From assembly GCF_028769735.1 (NCBI RefSeq), contig NC_088170.1, positions 50,687,585 to 50,751,584 on the forward strand: a stretch of DNA of 64,000 nucleotides. Reading direction: 5' to 3'. Position numbers and translations under genes: made by a program. Under the pieces are notes generated by a model that ran no database searches, was not told the origin of the DNA, and saw nothing but the letters and a program-made list of their open reading frames with translations. Shown here one piece after another: positions 63,030 to 64,000 of the stretch (its first letter is position 1; every line of letters begins with the position of its first letter). The DNA is from Zonotrichia leucophrys gambelii (Eukaryota; Chordata; Aves; Passeriformes; Passerellidae).

Positions 63030-64000
63030 CAAAAATTCTTTACAAAAATTCCTCCTGTTTGCTTCATATTCTGAGTGTAGATAAGAAAAAAGAAAATGTT
63101 TAAGTGAAGTGAAATGAGACCTAGAAGAATGAAAGTAAAAGAGAGGGTCTATAAGTGCGGATCTGTCAAGGCTGAGCTGCACAGACCTGAGGGTCCAAGG
63201 GGATGCTAACCCTTGCAAAAAGGGTAAGAATGTATTAAGCAGAAGGTGGGCAATTCCTGCAACAGCAGTCACCCTCCAAAGGAAAAATTTTTTTAGAAAC
63301 ACATGGAGAAAGAGGCATTTCAAACATGTGTCAGATTGGTCTCCACTGCCGAGGCTACAGACTGAGATAATTTGGCTTAAAAAAGAAATGGATGTAAGGC
63401 CAAACATGAGAAGCTGTCTGTTTAATTTTACCCTTTGTCCTATAATCTATTCTAGGCAACTAGATGGCCCTTTGTTTTGAAAGAGGTGTTGCTGAGATGT
63501 GGCAGGTGCTCAGGAAGAGCAGTGCCTGCTGGCTGTGCTGCTGTTTGTGTCTGCGTGGGACCCTGAGCGCTGCTGGGCTGCAGCTGGGAGCTGAGGGGCA
63601 CCTACTGATGGTATAATAGTCAGTAATCAGAAGTTATGTCAGCATTTCCCATTGTAGGAGTGATCTTCAGGCCCTCACTGACCATACAGATACAAGCAAA
63701 ACCCTGTCTGTTTGTCCATGCAAGCACGTCCCTCCCCAACAGCAAATATTAGCCAGACTGAGAGTGGTTCAAGCATCAGACACCATCTCAGAAACCAACT
63801 CATTGGTGGGAAAAACCTGCTGAGTAAAAGACAAGAAAAAAGGGAGTCATCCTGCAAGCTAGAGAACCAGTGCTGGAGAGATCTTCTGTACATGCCTCAG
63901 CCTTGGGAAACCTTAATTTGTATTTCAGTCAAGGATGAGACACAGGCCCATAGGAAACTTGCCTTCATTATTTCCAAGGCTCAGGGAGCTACCTGTTTCC
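63030..64000. other. Intergenic, nothing recognised
   Basis: No gene or repeat family is identified with confidence up to the window edge. Confidence 0.6.

Noticed and set aside
63160..63480. Segment resembling a diverged retroelement tail (TTTACCCTTTGTCCTAT)
   Set aside because: The similarity to CR1-type sequence is too weak by eye and no ends can be defined.
42500..64000. Possible hyaluronidase genes (HYAL4/SPAM1), the expected neighbours of WASL in mammals
   Set aside because: No exon with recognisable hyaluronidase residues was seen on either strand in this interval.
1..64000. CRISPR arrays, tRNA or rRNA genes, known microRNAs
   Set aside because: No regularly spaced direct repeats, tRNA cloverleaf motifs or ribosomal segments were recognised; the only strong hairpin (7895-7973) matches no miRNA I know.

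Overview
This is vertebrate nuclear DNA, most likely from a bird. Coding exons are short and separated by long AT-rich introns with GT-AG borders. One CpG-rich promoter island is present. A CR1-type LINE tail at about 48.93-49.20 kb is of the kind typical of avian genomes. There is no sign of bacterial operons, phage, CRISPR or plasmid features.

The only gene I can identify firmly is WASL (N-WASP), which runs on the minus strand from its start codon at 41558 leftwards. Eight coding exons can be read, all with correct splice borders and matching codon phases: 41445-41558, 16146-16280, 14797-14883, 14185-14281, 9279-9302, 4230-4398, 1014-1056 and 467-620. Together they encode 274 residues: the WH1/EVH1 domain, the basic phosphoinositide-binding segment, the CRIB motif and the autoinhibitory GTPase-binding domain. 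The polyproline, WH2 and C/A exons lie beyond the left edge, so the gene is 3'-incomplete here. Intron 1 is about 25 kb and holds nothing else I can identify with confidence.

The WASL promoter sits in a CpG island at about 40.9-42.5 kb. From 42.5 to 64 kb the sequence is AT-rich intergenic DNA with microsatellites, a CR1 fragment, a small tandem duplication and an isolated GC-rich block near 57.4-57.6 kb. A few exon-like segments with good splice signals lie on the plus strand and could belong to a transcript divergent from WASL, but this is tentative.

I did not find a clearly novel biological system. The best leads are a coding-like 208-codon reading frame with a single internal stop inside WASL intron 5 (6114-6743), a perfect 38-bp inverted repeat with a 3-nt loop in the same intron (7895-7973), and the plus-strand exon candidates upstream of WASL. 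Large open frames in the CpG island (40.7-42.6 kb) are composition artefacts.
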